DNA of 64,000 nt from Cycas panzhihuaensis (taxonomy: Eukaryota; Cycadophyta), in the NCBI GenBank assembly GCA_023213395.1, contig CM041465.1, positions 195,617,741 through 195,681,740 on the forward strand. The letters run 5' to 3'. Position numbers and translations under genes: made by a program. The notes under the pieces are model-generated. The model made no database searches and was not told where the DNA came from. It was given only the letters and a program-made list of their open reading frames with translations. Positions 53,991-64,000 of this stretch are shown one piece after another (the first letter of the stretch is position 1; every line of letters starts with the position of its first letter).

Positions 53991-55645
53991 GTATGGTCCG
54001 GAGGTCGATGACATTGCTAGAGAAGACATCCCTGCAACTGAAGGTGGTGAAGGTGGTTCTTCTGTAGCTTCTTTTCCTTTCGATGTTTGACGTGCTGATT
54101 CCTAGATATTCTCCCAAGATGGCACTGGATTGGTGCACATTTGGCACAGGACTGTCCTCTGGGGCTCTATTGTCAGATTCCAAAATTTTGAGTATTTCTT
54201 CAATGTCTCCCCCCCCCCCCCCAAATGTTGGAATATGTACATCATATTCTTGGACATCGTTGTATCTATGAGATGGTGCTTTAGAATCAAGTTCAAGTAG
54301 TTGATCCTCTGTCTCTGCAAACACCACATCCCTAGTGATAATGATCTTCTTTAATGTTGGAATGAAGACCTTGTACCCTTTCTTGTTCATGGGGTACCCA
54401 ACAAAGATGCCCTTTAAAGCTCGGGTAGCTGAGCTTATTTCTATGCTCATCAAGAATGTGAGCATAACAAGTAAAGCCAAAAATTTTGAAGTGATGGACG
54501 GTGGAGGTCCGTCCAGTCCATCGCTCACTTGGAGACGAGCCGAGCTTTGATGGACTTATGTTGTTCATGTAGTAGACTGCAGTATAAATAGCTTCGGCCC
54601 AAAGATATGCAGGTACATTCTTGAAGACGAGCATAGCTCGTGCCATATTCATTATGGTTCTATTAGCCCTTTCAAAGAACACCATTCTCACCGAGGGTAC
54701 CTGCAATAGTTGTTTGATGCTTGATCCCCTGGTGATGCAAGAAGTCTTCGAATTCATTTGAGGTGTCTTCGCCACCATTGTCAGTCCTGAGACACTTCAG
54801 CTGATATCCAAATTCCTTCTCTGTGAGAGTCTTGAATGCCTTGAATACTGTGAATGCTTCATCTTTTGATTTCAGAAATGTCACCCATACCTTTCGAGTG
54901 AAGTCATCATCAATAAATGTAATGTAGTACCTCTTCCCTGTGAGAGAAGGGATAGGCATAGACCCACAGATGTTTGAGTGTACTAATTCAAGAGGTTGAC
55001 TGGCTTTCCATTGACTCTGGGGAAATGGTTGTCGGTGAGATTTGGCAATAATGCAAGCTTCACATTTGAATGGCTTAGAGGAAAATCTGGGCAAACCTGG
55101 AGTGGAATGGGAGATTTCCTTAAGTCGATCAAGTTTGACGTGCTCCATGCGAGCATGCCAAAGAGCTTCTGGGGATAGCTTGGAATGAGTCAATGTGACA
55201 TTATATGCAAGTTCTTCTTCGACACAGATGGGGGCAACAACTTGGTATGCAGAAGATGACAATGTGGCTCCAGTTAGTCTAAATAGCTTACCTTCAAGTT
55301 TCCCAGTCATTACCATAGAACATGAAGGCGGGTGAATAACACTAAGAACTTGATCATTAGCTATGACACTCAGGTCGAATCCATGAGAGACAAGTGTGGA
55401 TAATGACAGAAGGTTTTGTTTGAGATGGGGCATATACAAGACATCTTTTAAAATAAAATTGGGCAGGCCTGGGAGCTTCAGGCATATTGAGTCCATGCCT
55501 TGAACAGGTTGTGTCGACTTATCGGCCATGTGTACTACTCCGGTGACCTCTGAATCAAAATCCTGAAAGAAGTCCCGGTGACAAGTCATGTGTTGGGTAG
55601 CTCCTGTGTCCATAACACAGTCTGATGATGATGTTGATGCAACAT
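53991..55645 (-). pseudogene. CopB-2 protease and integrase
   Basis: Protease active site MDTGATQHMTCHRDF at about 55615, LKDVLYMPHLKQNLLS; GAG-pre-integrase ARMEHVKLDRLKE and CEACIIAKSHRQPFP; integrase FIDDDFTRKVWVTF (one extra Asp codon) and LRTDNGGEDTSNEF (Asp kept). The pol frame is open from 56177 to 54672 and breaks near the expected NGVAER (about 54680). It continues in other frames with RANRTIMNMARAMLVF and SRDVVF-like ends. A run of 14 C at 54209-54222 (poly-G in sense) expands a GGTGGGAGG of CopB-1. Confidence 0.9.
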
Positions 55646-55821
55646 TTGCCTGTCCAAGTGGTCGAGGTAGTAGCGAATCAAGCTGACAAATGGCTATGCC
55701 ACAGTGTGCCTCAATGTACCTCTTAGGTCTAGAAGCAACAGATGAACTGGATGCTTCCCTACTTTGTTGAATACATGCCTCAATGAGATTTGCTCCTGCA
55801 AATAAGTCATCATGACTCTCA

Positions 55822-56784
55822 TCAACATTGTGGGCTTGATGTTCTTTGTTGTTGATGAGGCAATCTGTTGTAGTCAATGCAACAATCTTTTGCAAGGTGT
55901 CCTTTCCTGTTACACCTTTGACACATGGGAGCATTGTTGTTTGACTGTCTCTGATTGACGGTCTTTTGACTACTGTTTTGTTGCTGACCTTGTTGTTGCC
56001 TTTGTTGTTGTCCCTGTTGCTTTCCCCTGCCTCTTCCGCGACCTCTTCTTCCTCCGCGTGAAGATTGACCTTGTTGTTTGGTGTAGTATACTTCCTCGTC
56101 CATGTCAACTTCAAAGGCTGCATTAGGAGTTGAATCTGAAAGTGGGAAGCTAGTAGCGAAGGCCTTGTCATGTTCAATAAACTTCTTAGTTAATGCTTCG
56201 AAGTTGAGGGTCTTCAGTGTGCCAGATGACTGAAGATTTCCTAGCAAGTTCTTATAATCAGGAACATGCAGACTAGATTGAATTAGGAAGGCCCAAGTTA
56301 TGCATTGGATCTTAAAATCCCTATCAATGGCTTGTTTAATAGGGCGAAGAGAATTGATGGTTTCATGTGCTCGCCCTTTCTACATTTGCATCTTGTTCAT
56401 TTTCAATACCATATGAACAAACTCCAAGTCTGATCGAGTCTCGAAGTTTCTTTTGAGGACTTCGAGGACCTTAAAGGCAGTGTCGTGCTGCGTGTCATCG
56501 ATCAGGTTGTGCAAGAAGTAATCTGTAATTAGCAAGATCCCTACTATGATCTTCTAGTCTTCAATGATCCATTGTCGTCGTTGTGGATTATGAGCAGGAG
56601 GAGCTGGAGGTGTGCCGCCACTCTATGGTGTGGTGTCAGCAGCAGGTACTATCGGGGTTGGCTCCAAGTGGTCCAACTAAAGTCCCTCATACTTGGTTGC
56701 ATTCTTGACTCTCGTGAACCATAGATCCAAGTTCTCCTTCCCTTTTAGCGTACAATTTACATTCTGCTTGAAGTTGGTCGACAT
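55822..56784 (-). pseudogene. CopB-2 gag
   Basis: ATG at 56784 (MSTNF), same as CopB-1. TAG at codon 36 shared with CopB-1, and a further TAG in MQM-TAG-KGRAHE where CopB-1 keeps CAA. The Gln/Gly/Arg-rich block and knuckle CQRCNRKGHLAKDC match CopB-1. Four extra bases after YNRL push the end out of frame at about 55850, while pol continues in the next frame with HNVDESHDDLFAG. Confidence 0.88.
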
Positions 56785-58916
56785 GGTGGTGTGAAAAGAT
56801 CAATAAGAGTGACATATATAAATGTGTATGAAAATGCACTAAGTAGAACAAGGTGGAGTCACTAACACTTGTGACAGGTCTACTTGACGCAACAGGGAAT
56901 AATGAAGTAATACAATGTAAGAATTGTAAGCAAAGAGATCAAAAATAAGTATGTGATGTAAGTGATCTAATCAAGATAAGTGAGAAGGCTTATATAGAAG
57001 CCAGCATGTGGGTGCACACAACTAATAACCAAAGTGATGTAGGATGTGTAAAAAACCCAAATCTCTAACTTGTGTCCAAAGTAGGTGAGGTGTCGATGCC
57101 TACGAGGGCTTCTAGTATACGTAATTAATGGCCTTCCCCCGCGATACCTGCACCGTTCCTTGGTGATGAAATCCAAGTAAACGTGGAGCCCAGGTACTGC
57201 TGGTCCTCACCCAGTTTACCAATGAGCAACGATATACTCTCCGAAGAAAAGTACGTGCATGTCCCACGACTATGATGGATATTGGCCTAGCTAAATTAGT
57301 TATCTTGATTAAGGGTTTTCATCTTTCCCGGATGGTTATCAAGCTAATCCCTTATTGGAGGCCGTAGGTATGGCTAACATGTCCCTCCACCACTATACTG
57401 GTTATGACCAGACCCAATATGAAACTCACACCTCCCTTAGGGCCTAGATTTCGGCAAACCTTGGTCTATTTCAACCAAGGCGAATATGCGCACAAGTCAA
57501 GAACTGGCGGTATAAACTCGTCGAGATGAGTTGATTTTAAGAAAAAAGCTCTTGTTCTCGAATGACATGTAAAAATAACTCAAAACTAAATGTAAATAAA
57601 TGTAAATGCTCCACTTAAGTATCGTTTCCATGTCCAAGTGTAGTGATGACGTGTCCACCTAGTGCCCAAATGGCACTCTATGTGCCCAAGTGGCACTCAA
57701 TGAGGTCTCCAAGTGCATGCAACCATTAAAATCATACACATGATGAGCCAAATCATCGGATATTGCTCCGATCTAAATGATTGGCTTTACAAAGGATTTA
57801 AGTACCTTGTTCTTTTTACAAAATGGCCAAAATAAGTCTCCAAAAGCCACAAAGGCTATAAATGTCTTTAGAAAACCCGTTTTACATACAATAAATTTTA
57901 TTTTATTTTATTTTTAAATGAAGAGGAAAAAACTAAAAATTTGAGAAATACAATGTACGCTCAAAAATCAAATTTTCAGCAAGCTAAGTCTGTTGTTGGG
58001 CAGACTATACCGTCTATTGTACCACTATATGGCACAACTTTCAAAAATTTTTGAAAAAATTAAAAATTTCCAGATTTGTTGCCCTTCACCTGCACTTTAC
58101 AAATATACAAAACTTTTCGAAAAATTTTATCAAAAGCAAGTAAAAAAGCTAGTTTTAGCTCGCGGCCAAAATGTACTAGAAAACCTAAAAACACTCATAA
58201 CTTTTCAACGGAACATCGGATTCATGCGAGACCTATCCCAAATGATAGATCGAGACGAGGAGGTCCAAAAACATGTATTACAGCAGGAAAAAGCTCTTCA
58301 GGTTTTTTTATATTTGAGATTTTTAAATTTGGAAGGTGGCTGCAGAAAATAGGCTGTTTGGCCTCTTTAACTTCAAAATCTCGTGTCGCTCCAATAGACA
58401 AAAGTGCTTAGGATGCCAAAACGCACCTATTGGTGAAATTTCGTGCCATTCTGAGCACTTTGATTTTTTGACCGTATTGCTATACAAGAATTTTGTACAT
58501 CCGTATGATTTGATTTTTTACTTCAAACTCTGCTTCTAATCAGTGAAAGTCATTGATTTCTTCTTCTGCAACCTGAAAATCTAATTGTTACTGCAAAAAA
58601 GGGCTAAAAATAGGCCAACATGCCAGATTTAGGGCTCAAAAAGATCGCTGAAAATTGCTATAAGATGAGCAATTCTTGTGCTCCTTTAGGCTTGCAAATA
58701 GGCTGTTTTTAGGCAGCCACACTTCTTCCTCTTATCTGCAGAAATAAAATAGTACAACAACATACAATTTTGTACTAAAAATCTAGTATAAAAAGAACTT
58801 TAAAAATGGATTTAAAAAAAAAATCTCAACTCTTCACTTCACATGAATGGTGAAGAAGAGGAGAACATAGCTTGCAATCTCCTTGCAAGTGAGTGTGGCA
58901 CTAGGATCCACCCAAT
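56785..58916 (-). other. CopB-2 5' leader
   Basis: Noncoding leader homologous to 16127-18266 of CopB-1 in reverse; AT-rich, with no supported ORF. The plus ORFs at 57993-58411 are antisense and lack features. Confidence 0.78.
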
Positions 58917-58929
58917 GGCTCTGATACCA
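58917..58929 (-). other. CopB-2 primer-binding site
   Basis: Minus-strand TGGTATCAGAGCC, 13-base match to the iMet-tRNA complement, two bases from the LTR. Confidence 0.93.
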
Positions 58930-58931
58930 CA

Positions 58932-59299
58932 TGTTGAGGGAATGGATCTAGGGATCTAGTGCACTAACACTACACAATGGCAAATAGTGGAGACAAACAC
59001 AATGTACTCAACAAGAGAAATGCTAATAGCTTGAGCTCAAAGAGGAGAAGTGTAGAATATTATCACTCTCCATGTAATTTCAGCTTATATAATGAGAATG
59101 CTCATTAGGGTTTGGAATTTGAGTTTTCCCTCCCAATGACATTCAAACGAGATTACATGAAATTACAATGAAATGAACTTTATGTCATTTCACTTAAGTA
59201 ACTTAAGCATAGTCACCTTATACTAAAGTCATAAACATAAAAGTGACTTTATCTAATTCTAACTTTATGAAATGACCATGTGACATTAACATCGTCACA
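58932..59299 (-). repeat. CopB-2 5' LTR
   Basis: 368 bp, element-sense TGTGACGATG...CCTCAACA, with minus-strand TATATAAG and the CACTTAAGTG core (here altered on one side, TTACTTAAGTGA). Confidence 0.94.
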
Positions 59300-59415
59300 G
59301 AATGTGGGTGTGCACTTTATCACTTAAGTGATAAGTGTCCCCATAAAGTACAAAAGTACAAATAATACATGGAAAATGAAATACATAGGCTAACATGTAA
59401 ACATAAGGTTTAACA
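59300..59415 (-). repeat. CopA-D 3' LTR, right part
   Basis: Resumes GAATGTGGGTGTGC and ends GGTTTAACA; contains CACTTAAGTG. Followed by the PPT (CCCCCCCTTA). Confidence 0.92.
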
Positions 59416-60773
59416 CCCCCCCTTACTGTTTACAATGTTAAGCCGGACCCCTAGACCATCTCTAAATTTTACAAATTTCTCTCTACCAAGTGGCTCGGTA
59501 AAGACATCTGTTGTCTACTGCTCTGTAGGTCTATACTGGAGGTTGATCTCACCGTTCTGCACATGTTCTCTGATAAAATGATGATGAACCTCAATGTGTT
59601 TGGTCCTTGCATGAAAAACAAGATTCTTGGCCAACCTCAGCACACTTTGATTGTCGCAATAAATCCTGATGGAGTGATCCTGCTCAAGTCCAAGCTCTCC
59701 AAGAATTCGTCGTAGCCAAATAGCTTCACAAGCTGCGCTGACTGCAACTTTATACTCTACTTCGATGGAGGACAAGGTAACATTAGATTACTTCTTGCAA
59801 CTCCACAAAACAACTGCTAAACCAAAGGTAAAACAGTAACCCAAGATTGATCTCTTACTATTCTGGCAACCTGCCCAATCAGAATCTGAGAACCCTTCCA
59901 GAGTGAAGTTCTTATCATGTGCATACTCAAAGCCATGCTACAATGTGCCTTTGACGTATTTGAATGTGTTTGGATGCATTCCAATGCTTGTGATTGGGTT
60001 GAGACATGTATCTAGAGCAAATCCCAACTGCAAATGAGATATCAGGCGAGTGTTGGTGAGATAGATGAAGTTACCAATCAACTATCGATAAAGAGTGGGA
60101 TCTACTAGTTCAGCTTCCTCATTGAGAGTAACCTTTGTGCCATTCTCCATGGGTGTAGGTGCTGGTTTGTAGTCATGCATCCTGAATCGCTGCAAAATGT
60201 CCCAAGAAAATTTATCTTGGAAGACGAAGATATAGCCTCACTGTTGCCACATCTCAAAGCCTAAAAAATAATGGAGAAGTCCAAGATCTGTTATCACAAA
60301 ACTCCTCTTCAAGTCATCCTGGAGAATCTGTACCATCTCAGTGTCATTGCCAGTGATCACTAAGTCATCAACATACAAGACAATGAAAATAGCATGGTCT
60401 TTCCAACTTTGATGTACAAGTTAGGATCTAAAGTAGATCGATGATAACCATGTCTCAAAAAATAATCATCAACCTTTGAGTACCATGCTCTTGGAGCTTG
60501 TTTCAAACCATACAACGCCTTTATTAGGTGACAAACCAAGTGCTCCTTGCCTTGTACCTTGTAACAAGGAGGTTGCTCCAAGTATAACTCCTCTTGAAGA
60601 TTGCCATTGAGAAAGGTGCTCTTCATGTCGATCTGATAAACCGGCCATTTGCATTGAGTTGCTAAGGCCAAGATGAGTCTAATGGTGTTCATGTTAGCAA
60701 CACATGCAAAAGTCTCCTCATAATCTATGCCTTCCTTTTGTTTGAAGCCTTTTGCAACAAGGCGGGCCTCCCG
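59416..60773 (-). pseudogene. CopA-D RT and RNase H
   Basis: Element sense: [40 protein letters not shown], a shift just before the YVDD motif (LSCMLMT), frame-broken RT tail, then RNase H EVEYKVAVSAACEAIWLRRI, YCDNQSVLRLAKN (Asp kept), HIEVHHHFIREHV and a stop after YRPTEQ. Upstream it meets CopA-4 at the TCCCG TSD within the VAKG region. Confidence 0.88.
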
Positions 60774-61295
60774 TGTGAAAAATGGGCATTAGGCCACATT
60801 AGTCCCAAGATCATAAGTACAAGCACAATACTACAAATGCATGAAAGCATGAACCATAAAGCACACAAAGAGAAATAGGAGCAAGAGAAAATGATACCCA
60901 ATATGTGGAGTTGGAATTGGTCCAACCTCCCAAGAAGAAACAGTTTGATTAGCAAACTGATAGCATAACAATGCAACTCCAACTCTTGTGTGAGACAATG
61001 AGGAGAGGTCTCATTATATAGAGTGAAATGAGAGACCTAAGGCCTTGGATGTTTGACAAGTGTCAAACATCCAAGATACATGCCTTGCATGTTGGACATG
61101 TGTCCTTTTGGGCTCTCATGTGAGCAAAAGTGCATGAGGGTCCATTTGACCTTTAGTGACAACGTTGTGTCACTAGAAAGAATGTGGGTGTGCACTTTAT
61201 CACTTAAGTGATAAGTCACCCCTAAAGTAAAAAGTGCATATATTACATGAAAAATAAAAGTACATTAACTTAACATTTAAACATAAGGTTTAACA
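60774..61295 (-). repeat. CopA-4 3' LTR
   Basis: 522 bp A LTR without the 71-bp duplication; keeps the 14-bp-arm hairpin, palindrome and TATA-flanking repeat. PPT CCCCCC on the right. Confidence 0.94.
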
Positions 61296-61921
61296 CCCCC
61301 CTTACAATGTTAAGTCGGGCACCAAGACCATCTCTGAATTTTACAAACTTTTCTCTACCAAGAGGTTTGGTAAAGATGTCTGCTCCTCTCAGAGGTCTCA
61401 GACTGAGGTTGATCTCACCATTACGAACATGTTCTCGATGAAGTGATGGTGAACCTCGATGTGTTTTGTCCGCATGAAAGACTGGATTCTTAGCTAACTT
61501 GAGCACACTTTGATTGTCGAATGTATCCCGGTGGGGTGACCCCGCTCAAGTCCAAGTTCCCCAAGAATCCGTCAGAGCAGGATAGCCTCACAAGTGACCG
61601 ATTGCGACTTTGTACTGCCTTGGTAGAGGACAAGATAACATTGGGTTGCTTCTTGCAACTCCACGAAACAACTGCTGAACCAAGGGAAAAACAGTATCCC
61701 GAGGTTGATCTCCTGCTATCTTGGCATCCTGCCCAATCAGAATCAGAGAGCCCCTCCAAAGTGGAGCTCTCCTTATGTACATACTCAAGTCCAAGCTGCA
61801 ATGTTCCTTTGATATATTTGAGTATGCGTTTTGCTGCTTGCCAATGCTTCTGATTGGGTTGAGACATGAAGCGAGAGCAAATCCCAACTGCAAATGAAAT
61901 GTCTGGACGAGTGGTGGTGAG
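61296..61921 (-). pseudogene. CopA-4 RT tail and RNase H remnant
   Basis: Element sense: RPDISF-like start shifted, FALASCLNPIRSIG/MSQPNQKHWQAAKRILKYI in two frames, SDSDWAGCQDSRRSTSGYC, VSWSCKKQPNVILSS, broken DNQ region and FTKPLGREKFVKFRDGLG (about 61330-61375). Begins at the deletion junction of about 61921. Confidence 0.85.
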
Positions 61922-62329
61922 AATGCTAACTCAGCAATGATGAGTTGGACAGAGTAATGATGACATCCGAAATGGCAGTGTCGATGTACCGGCTTGAGGA
62001 CTGGTGTCGATTTGAGCCGATGTAATCGTGTTGCTTTAGTGGCAAGTGAGAGAGCACCGGTTGAGTCTTGACTCAAAGATAGCCGAGTTGGCGCTGGGCC
62101 TCGACAAGGCCGGTCTTGGCATTTGTGATGATGTGGCACTTTGAGTCCGAGATGGCAGGAGCTCACCGACTTGGCAAAGGCCTTGACCGAGGCTGAGTCA
62201 AGACTGATTTCTTTAATGCTGAGTTGAGCTTGGACAGCCTGCTGAGTTGGTGTACAGATTTCCAAAAACAAATGACAGAGATAAAAAAAACTAACAGTGC
62301 TTAAGCAAGCTAAGTTCAGAGACCTTTCA
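61922..62329 (-). other. CopA-4 leader remnant
   Basis: CG-richer sequence with GAGTTGG, GCCGA and CTGAGTC words, the reverse of the leader block of CopA-2 and CopA-3. Joined directly to RT-end sequence at about 61921. Confidence 0.75.
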
Positions 62330-62343
62330 GCTCTGATACCAAA

Positions 62344-62866
62344 TGTGAAAAATGGGCATTAGGCCACATTAGTCCCAAGATCATAAGTACAAGCACAATA
62401 CTACAAATGCATGAAAGCATGAACCATAAAGCACACAAAGAGAAATAGGAGCAAGAGAAAATGATACCCAATATATGGAGTTGGAATTGGTCCAACCTCC
62501 CAAGAAGAAACAGTTTGATTAGCAAACTGATAGCATAACAATGCAACTCCAACTCTTGTGTGAGACAATGAGGAGAGGTCTCATTATATAGAGTGAAATG
62601 AGAGACCTAAGGCCTTGGATGTTTAACAAGTGTCAAACATCCAAGATACATGCCTTGCATGTTGGACATGTGTCCTTTTGGGCTCTCATGTGAGCAAAAG
62701 TGTATGAGGGTCCATTTGACCCTTTAGTGACAACGTTGTGTCACTAGAAAGAATGTGGGTGTGCACTTTATCACTTAAGTGATAAGTCACCCCTAAAGTA
62801 AAAAGTGCATATATTACATGACAAGTAAAAGTACATTAACTTAACATTTAAACATAAGGTTTAACA
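62344..62866 (-). repeat. CopA-4 5' LTR
   Basis: 523 bp; plus-strand TGTGAAAAATGGG...GGTTTAACA; minus-strand PBS adjoins its left side. One hairpin base differs from the 3' LTR (GTTTGAC to GTTTAAC). Confidence 0.94.
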
Positions 62867-64000
62867 TCCCGGTGCTTAAGTGTACCATCAAAATGGAATT
62901 TGGTCTTGTAGACCCATTTGCAACTGATTGTCTGTTTGTGTTTAGGCAATTCAACCAAATCCCAAGTTCCATTCTTTTCAATAGAATAGATTTCTTCATC
63001 CATGGGAGCCTTCCAATTTTCATTTTTAGAAGCCTCCTCAAAAGTGGAAAGCTCATCAACACAAAGCACTTCAGCCATAAGTGCAAAATTGGTTTGTTGC
63101 CTATATCTTGATGGACATTTTCCTTCAATAATCTGACTATCTTGCACAGTTTGAGTATACCATTTGGGCAACTTTTTGATTGATGTAACTTGAACCTCAA
63201 GATCTTCTAATCTAAGTGATTGATCAACAGAAGATGTACTAGGATCAAGTGGAGCTAATTCTGATGATGTGGATGGTCCAACAGGTGCACATGATGTGCA
63301 TGGAGTTGAAGATTGAGAGGGAAGGAAAGTCTTAACAATCTTTTTTCCTTTGTCAATAAGAGGTTGGATGGATGCTATATCCAACTCCTTGTGATCTTCT
63401 TCAGCAAAGATTACATCTCTTGAGAGATGCATTTTCTTTCCAATGGGTTTATACAACTTGTAGGCTTTGCTATGAATGGCATAACCCACAAAGATGCATT
63501 TTAGCCTATGCTTGTTTAATTTAGTTTTTGCTGATCGGGGATGTGCATATAAGCAGTGCACCCAAAGGTCCTGAAATGGCTGACAGTTGGCTTTTTGCCA
63601 AACCATGCCTCCTCTGGTGTAATGTCGGTGACTGCTGATGTTGGACTCCAATTTGCCACATAGGCAACAGTGTGGAATGCCTCTGCCCAGTAAGCTCGAG
63701 TGAGTCCCTTTGCATGCATCATTGCTTTGGCTTTATTAGCCAAAGTTCTATTCATCCTTTCAGAGACTCCATTTTGTTGAGGAGTATGAGGAATAGTAAG
63801 TTGTCTCCGAATGACGTTATCCTTGCAGAATTAAGTGAATTCTTTTGAAGTGAATTCACCTCCATTGTCTAACCTTAGAATTTTGATTGAATGACCAGAC
63901 TCATTCTCCACTTCAAGCTTGAAATCCTTAAATTTTTGAAATGCTTTAAACTTATGTTTAATGAAGTAAACCCAAACTTTATGGGAGAAATCGTCAATGA
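62867..64000 (-). pseudogene. CopA-D integrase and RT start (continues past window)
   Basis: Element sense from the window end: DDFSHKVWVYFIKHK, LDNGGEFTSKEFT with a TAA after it, PQQNGVSERMNRTLANKAKA (Glu kept), AYWAEAFHTVAYVANWSP, TPEEAWFGKKPTVSHFRTFG, a shift near 63535, then KCIFVGYAIHSKAYKLY, SRDVIFAEEDHKE, a Ser/Thr-rich linker, and the RT start [49 protein letters not shown]. The last piece joins across CopA-4 to the RT at 60773. Confidence 0.88.

Larger units (their letters stand above)
51409..59299 (-). mobile_element. CopB-2, complete Ty1/copia element on the minus strand
   Basis: 5' LTR 58932-59299, PBS 58917-58929, 3' LTR 51409-51776. The LTRs differ at about 12 of 368 sites by eye (about 3%), almost all transitions. 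Inserted in the CopA-D LTR. Flanks are GAATGTGGGCT on the left and GAATGTGGGTG on the right, so the duplication looks like 9 bp, or 5 bp (GAATG) plus six extra bases at the left junction. Confidence 0.93.
60774..62866 (-). mobile_element. CopA-4, internally deleted A element, TSD TCCCG
   Basis: 5' LTR 62344-62866, PBS 62330-62341, 3' LTR 60774-61295, internal region only about 1.05 kb. TSD TCCCG at 60769-60773 and 62867-62871. The internal region joins the CG-rich leader directly to the end of RT; gag, protease, integrase and most of RT are gone. The clean TSD means it either moved in this deleted form, using proteins of a relative, or lost the middle after insertion. LTRs differ by about 1%. 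Confidence 0.92.
50965..64000 (-). mobile_element. CopA-D, minus-strand A element running out of the window, twice interrupted
   Basis: 3' LTR in two parts (50965-51408 and 59300-59415), PPT at about 59416, pol at 59416-60773 and 62867-64000. CopB-2 sits in the LTR and CopA-4 in RT. Pol joins cleanly across the CopA-4 TSD. The 5' LTR lies beyond the window, so the TSD (left flank GATAA, 50960-50964) cannot be confirmed. Confidence 0.9.

Noticed and set aside
57993-58539. Plus-strand ORFs of 67-119 codons
   Set aside because: Antisense to the CopB-2 leader; the homologous leader of CopB-1 has no corresponding frame.

Overview
The window looks like gene-poor, repeat-packed nuclear DNA of a plant with a large genome. 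Every recognisable coding stretch is LTR-retrotransposon gag or pol, every primer-binding site matches plant initiator-methionine tRNA (TGGTATCAGAGC), and I found no host gene, rRNA or tRNA. The species cannot be named from this; a gymnosperm-like genome is only an impression.

Element names used here are local labels. Gyp1 (1 to about 4600) is the 3' half of a Ty3/gypsy element with an extra ORF after integrase. CopC is an old, decayed Ty1/copia element whose pieces lie at about 4655-5222, 13552-13779, 14316-15743 and 34265-35105. It was split by three insertions: CopA-1 (5223-13546, TSD ATTGA), a solo A-family LTR (13780-14315, TSD GAATA) and CopB-1 (15744-34259, TSD GAATG). The 3' LTR of CopB-1 is itself split at an AGTGC duplication by a block made of a rearranged chromovirus (Gyp2, 23562-26968) and a copia element (CopA-2, 26969-34218).

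The middle part (35106-40523) holds a copia RT scrap (minus), an LTR with PBS (36292-36616), a second solo A LTR (37111-37650, TSD GAATA) and a 5'-truncated minus-strand A element (37683 to about 39470). CopA-3 (40529-47739, TSD TTTTC) is a full-length A element. Then come a decayed copia gag (about 48890-49620) and a minus-strand copia 3' end (CopG). CopG is cut by CopA-D (minus, 50965 to the window end). CopA-D is itself interrupted by CopB-2 (51409-59299, inside its 3' LTR) and by the internally deleted CopA-4 (60774-62866, TSD TCCCG, inside its RT).

Two copia families dominate. The A family (LTR 520-565 bp, TGTTAAACC...CA) has about a dozen LTR copies here. The B family (LTR 368 bp, TGTGACGATG...AACA) has two elements. 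By-eye LTR comparison gives about 6% divergence for CopB-1, about 3% for CopB-2 and CopA-1, about 1% for CopA-4 and well under 1% for CopA-2 and CopA-3.

The points most worth following are these. The A-family LTR carries a chain of inverted repeats upstream of the TATA box, with compensatory base changes in a divergent copy. Gyp1 has an extra ORF. CopA-1 has a 1.2-kb tandem duplication that fuses RT to integrase. Many frameshifts in the youngest elements are CAG/CTG-to-CG losses, which may be an assembly or base-calling artefact linked to methylation rather than biology.
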